Origin: Aphelocoma coerulescens
Taxonomy: Eukaryota > Chordata > Aves > Passeriformes > Corvidae
NCBI RefSeq assembly: GCF_041296385.1
Contig: NW_027183804.1
Span: 744,001-808,000 of the forward strand
DNA length: 64,000 bases
Direction: 5' to 3'
Shown here: piece by piece, positions 60,501-64,000 of the stretch
Layout: each line of letters opens with the position of its first letter
How positions within the stretch are numbered: position 1 is the first letter of the stretch
The notes under the pieces: generated by a model
The model's input: the letters and a program-made list of their open reading frames with translations, nothing else
What the model was told of the DNA's origin: nothing
Database searches by the model: none
Program-made: the position numbers and the translations under genes

Positions 60501-63500
60501 ACCGCCAAAATTCAAAAAAAAAAACCCCAAGGGACCCCCAAAAATCCCCTTAAAGACCCAAAATTCCCAAATAAAAGCCCCAAACCCCCTAAATCTCCTC
60601 AGGACCCCTGCAAAGCCACCCCTTAGCCCCGCCCACTCCCCCTTAGCCCCACCCATTTCCCCTTTAGCTCCGCCCCCTCCCGGCCCTGCCGACCCAAATT
60701 CCCCCCAAAAAACCCCCCAAAACCCCCAAAATTCCAAAAAAAACCCCCCAGAGACCCCCAAAAATCCCCTTAAAGACCCAAAATTCCCAAATAAAAGCCC
60801 CAAACCCCCTAAATCTCCTCAGGACCCCTGCAAAGTCACCCCTTAGTTCTGCCCACTCCCCCTTTAGACACGCCCATTTCCCCTTTAGCCCCGCCCACTC
60901 CCCCTTTAGCCCCACCCATTTCCCCTTTAGCCCCGCCCCCTCCCGGCCCTGCCGACCCTAATTCTCCCCCAAAAACCCCCTTAAACCCCCTAAAATTCCA
61001 AAAAAAAACCCCCCCAGAGACCCCCAAAAATCCCCTTAAGGACCCAAAATTCCCAAATAAAAGCCCCAAACCCCCTAAATCTCCTCAGGACTCCTGCAAA
61101 GCCACCCCTTAGCCCCGCCCACTCCCCCTTTAGCCCCGCCCATTTCCCCTTTAGCCCCTCCCATTTCCCCTTTAGCTCCGCCCCCTCCCGGTCCTGCCGA
61201 CTAAAATTCCCCCCAAAAAACCCCCAACAACCCCCAGAAGTCCAAAAAACCCCCCCCCAGAGACGCCCAAAAATCCCCTTAAAGACCCAAAATTCCCAAA
61301 TAAAAGCCCCAAACCCCCTAAATCTCCTCAGGACTCTTGCAAAGCCACCCCTTAGCCCCGCCCATTTCCCCTTTAGCCCCGCCCCCTCCCGGCCCTGCCA
61401 ACCGAAATTCCCCCTAAAAAACCCCAAAAACCCCCAGAAGTCCAAAAAAACCCCCCCAGAGACGCCCAAAAATCCCCTTAAAGACCCAAAATTCCCAAAT
61501 AATACACCAAACCCCCTAAATCTCCTCAGGACCCCTGCAAAGTCACCCCTTAGTTCCGCCCACTCCCCCTTTAGACACGCCCATTTCCCCTTAGCCCCGC
61601 CCACTCCCCCTTTAGCCCCGCCCATTTCCCCTTTAGCCCCGCCCCCTCCCGGCCCGGCCGACGCAAAATCCTCTCCCCCCCAAAAAACCCCCAAAATTCC
61701 AAAAAAAAAACATCCAGAGACCCCCAAAAATCCCCTTAAAGACCCAAAATTCCCAAATAAAAGCCCCAAACCCCCTAAATCTGCTCAGGACCCCTGCAAA
61801 GCCACCCCTTAGCCCCGCCCACTCCCCCTTTAGCCCCGGCCATTTCCCCTTTAGCTCCGCCCCCTCCCGGCCCGGCCCACCCAAATTGCCCCCCAAAAAA
61901 CCCCCCAAAACCGCCAAAATTCAAAAATAAAAACCCCAAGGGACCCCCAAAAATCCCCTTAAAGACCCAAAATTCCCAAATAAAAGCCCCAAACCCCCTA
62001 AATCTCCTCAGGACCCCTGCAAAGCCACCCCTTAGCCCCGCCCACTCCCCCTTAGCCCCACCCATTTCCCCTTTAGCTCCGCCCCCTCCCGGCCCTGCCG
62101 ACCCAAATTCCCCCCAAAAAACCCCCCAAAACCCCCAAAATTCCAAAAAAAACCCCCCAGAGACCCCCAAAAATCCCCTTAAAGACCCAAAATTCCCAAA
62201 TAAAAGCCCCAAACCCCCTAAATCTCCTCAGGACCCCTGCAAAGTCTCCCCTTAGTTCTGCCCACTCCCCCTTTAGACACGCCCATTTCCCCTTTAGCCC
62301 CGCCCACTCCCTTTTAGCCCCGCCCATTTCCCCTTTAGCCCCGCCCCCTCCCGGCCCTGCCGACTAAAATTCCCCCCCAAAAAAAACCCCAAAAAGTCCA
62401 CAAAACCCCCCGCAGAGACCCCCCAAGAATCCCCTTAAAGACCCAAAATTCCCAAATAAAAGCCCCAAACTCCCTAAATCTCCTCAGGACCCCTGCAAAG
62501 CCACCCCTTAGCCCCGCCTATTTCCCCTTTAGCCCCGCCCCCTCCCGGCCCTGCCAACCGAAATTCCCCCCAAAAAACCCCAAAAACCCCCAGAAGTCCA
62601 AAAAAACCCCCCCCAGAGACGCCCAAAAATCCCCTTAAAGACCCAAAATTCCCAAATAATACACCAAACCCCCTAAATCTCCTCAGGACCACTGCAAAGT
62701 CACCCCTTAGTTCCGCCCACTCCCCCTTTAGACACGCCCATTTCCCCTTTAGCCCCGCCCACTCCCCCTTTAGCCCCGCCCATTTCCCCTTTAGCCCCGC
62801 CCCCTCCCGGCCCTGCCCACCCTAATTCTCCCCCAAAAACCCCCTTAAACCCCCTAAAATTCCAAAAAAAAACCCCCCCAGAGACCCCCAAAAATCCCCT
62901 TAAGGACCCAAAATTCCCAAATAAAAGCCCCAAAGCCCCTAAATCTCCTCAGGACCCCTGCAAAGCCACCCCATAGCCCCGCCCACTCCTCCTTTAGCCC
63001 CGCCCATTTCCCCTTTAGCCCCGCCCCCTCCCGGCCCTGCCAACCCAAATTCCCCCCAAAAAACCCCCCAAAACCCTCAAAATTCCAAAAAAAAAACCCC
63101 CAGAGACCCCCAAAACTCCCCTTAAAGACCCAAAATTCCCAAATAAAAGCCCCAAACCCCCTAAATCTCCTCAGGACCCCTGCAAAGCCACCCCTTAGCC
63201 CCGCCCACTCCCCCTTTAACCCCGCCCATTTCCCCTTTAGCTCCGCCCCCTCCCGGCCCTGCCGACCCAAATTCCCTCCCAAAAACCCCCAAAAAACCCC
63301 AAAATTCCGAAAAAAAAACCCCCAGAGACCCTCAAAAATCTTCTTAAAGACCCAAAAATCCCAAATAAAAGCCCCAAACCCCCTAAATCTCCTCAGGACC
63401 CCTGCAAAGCCACCCCCTAGCCCCGCCCACTCCCCCTTTAACCCCGCCCATTTCCCCTTTAGCTCCGCCCCCTCCCGGCCCTGCCAACCCAAATTCCCTC

Positions 63501-64000
63501 CCAAAAACCCCCAAAAAACCCCAAAATTCCGAAAAAAATAACCCCAGAGACCCTCAAAAATCTTCTTAAAGACCCAAAAATCCCAAATAAAAGCCCCAAA
63601 GCCCCTAAATCTCCTCAGGACCCCTGCAAAGCCACCCCTTAGCCCTGCCCACTCCCCCTTAGCCCCGCCCATTTCCCCTTTAGCCCCGCCCCCTCCCGGC
63701 CCTGCCGACCCAAATTCCCCCCAAAAAACCCCCCAAAACCCCCAAAATTCCAAAAAAAAACCCCCCAGAGACCCCCAAAAATCCCCTTAAAGACCCAAAA
63801 TTCCCAAATAAAAGCCCCAAACCCCCTAAATCTCCTCAGGACCCCTGCAAAGTCTCCCCTTAGTTCTGCCCACTCCCCCTTTAGACACGCCCATTTCCCC
63901 TTTAGCCCCGCCCACTCCCCGTTAGCCGTGCCCATTTCCCCTTTAGCCCCGCCCCCTCCCGGCCCTGCCGACTAAAATTCCCCCCAAAAAAACCCCAAAA
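45530..64000. repeat. nested higher-order repeats (2093, 3493, 4120, 11303 bp)
   Basis: Block pairs: 51171/53264 and 51397/53490 at 2093 bp; 47678/51171 and 47904/51397 at 3493 bp; 54429/58549, 54692/58812, 55119/59239 and 55273/59393 at 4120 bp; 49533/60836, 49687/60990, 51171/62474 and 51397/62700 at 11303 bp. 5586 bp (47013/52599) equals 3493 plus 2093. This indicates repeated block duplication by unequal exchange. Copies differ mainly in homopolymer lengths and a few bases. Confidence 0.8.

Larger units (their letters stand above)
35669..64000. repeat. GC-rich satellite array, monomers about 190-310 bp, continuing past the window
   Basis: More than 28 kb of uninterrupted tandem repeats. 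Each monomer has (1) a conserved part of about 95 bp from cagagacccc through aaatctcctcaggacccctg to gccacccc; (2) two to five copies of a 21-bp subrepeat, ttagccccgcccatttccc plus ct; (3) a tail tccgccccctcccggccctg then C-runs and A-runs. Spacings of the aaatct landmark in the first units are 222, 220, 200, 200, 189 and 307 bp, length changes coming mainly from the 21-bp count. At least two monomer types alternate: one with aataaaagcccc, one with aataatacacc followed by gttccgcccac and tagacacgccc. The + strand is rich in C and A and poor in G and T. Long minus-strand frames here are repeat translations. Confidence 0.97.

Noticed and set aside
35669..64000. CCCTAAA strings as telomeric repeats
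   Set aside because: The string occurs once per monomer inside a longer conserved segment and is not in tandem. Bird telomeres are TTAGGG arrays.
35669..64000. CRISPR-like array of direct repeats
   Set aside because: There are no unique spacers between repeats; variation is in repeat number and base changes, and the window is vertebrate.

Overview
The window looks like bird DNA, probably from a songbird. It carries CR1 LINE copies ending in the avian 8-bp tail, several endogenous retroviruses (ERVs) and solo LTRs, and exons of one host gene on the + strand. The host gene is HYDIN, the large ASH/MSP-domain protein of the axonemal central pair. Ten exons were recognised (5726-34948) by splice sites, matching phases and resemblance to the N-terminal part of HYDIN. 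The copy appears dead: an LTR sits inside one exon, the next has an in-frame stop, the following exon is missing, one splice donor is lost and one exon has an extra base. No other host gene was found.

Layout. 1-1314: unassigned. 1315-5281: a minus-strand, deleted, mosaic ERV with different LTRs at its two ends and an open 451-codon gag/RNase H fusion. 5288-5725: a solo LTR with 6-bp target-site duplications (TSDs) inside HYDIN exon A. 5726-24149: HYDIN exons A-H with introns holding CR1 copies (8196-8310, 11810-14220, 18121-18415), a solo LTR (16276-16971) and LTR-like DNA (22287-22990). 24150-33347: a complete-length minus-strand provirus with two 369-bp LTRs, 6-bp TSD AAACTC, Lys-type primer site, gag, dUTPase-protease, pol, a cysteine-rich open frame before env, and env. 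It is broken by point lesions and by two younger LTRs (one in gag, one in env). 33441-34948: HYDIN exons I and J with another solo LTR between them. 35041-35630: LTR-like DNA. 35669-64000: a GC-rich satellite that runs off the window edge.

The satellite fills 44% of the window. Its roughly 190-310 bp monomers join a conserved segment of about 95 bp, a variable number of 21-bp GC-box subrepeats, and a C-run/A-run tract that can form G-quadruplexes on the minus strand. Higher-order copies recur at offsets of 2348, 2093, 3493, 4120 and 11303 bp. The long minus-strand reading frames across it are repeat translations, not recognisable genes.

Taken together, a decayed copy of a normally conserved cilium gene, dense LTR elements nested in one another and a large homogenised satellite suggest a low-recombination or duplicated region, such as a W chromosome, a germline-restricted chromosome or a pericentromere. 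That placement is inference and cannot be settled from the sequence alone.
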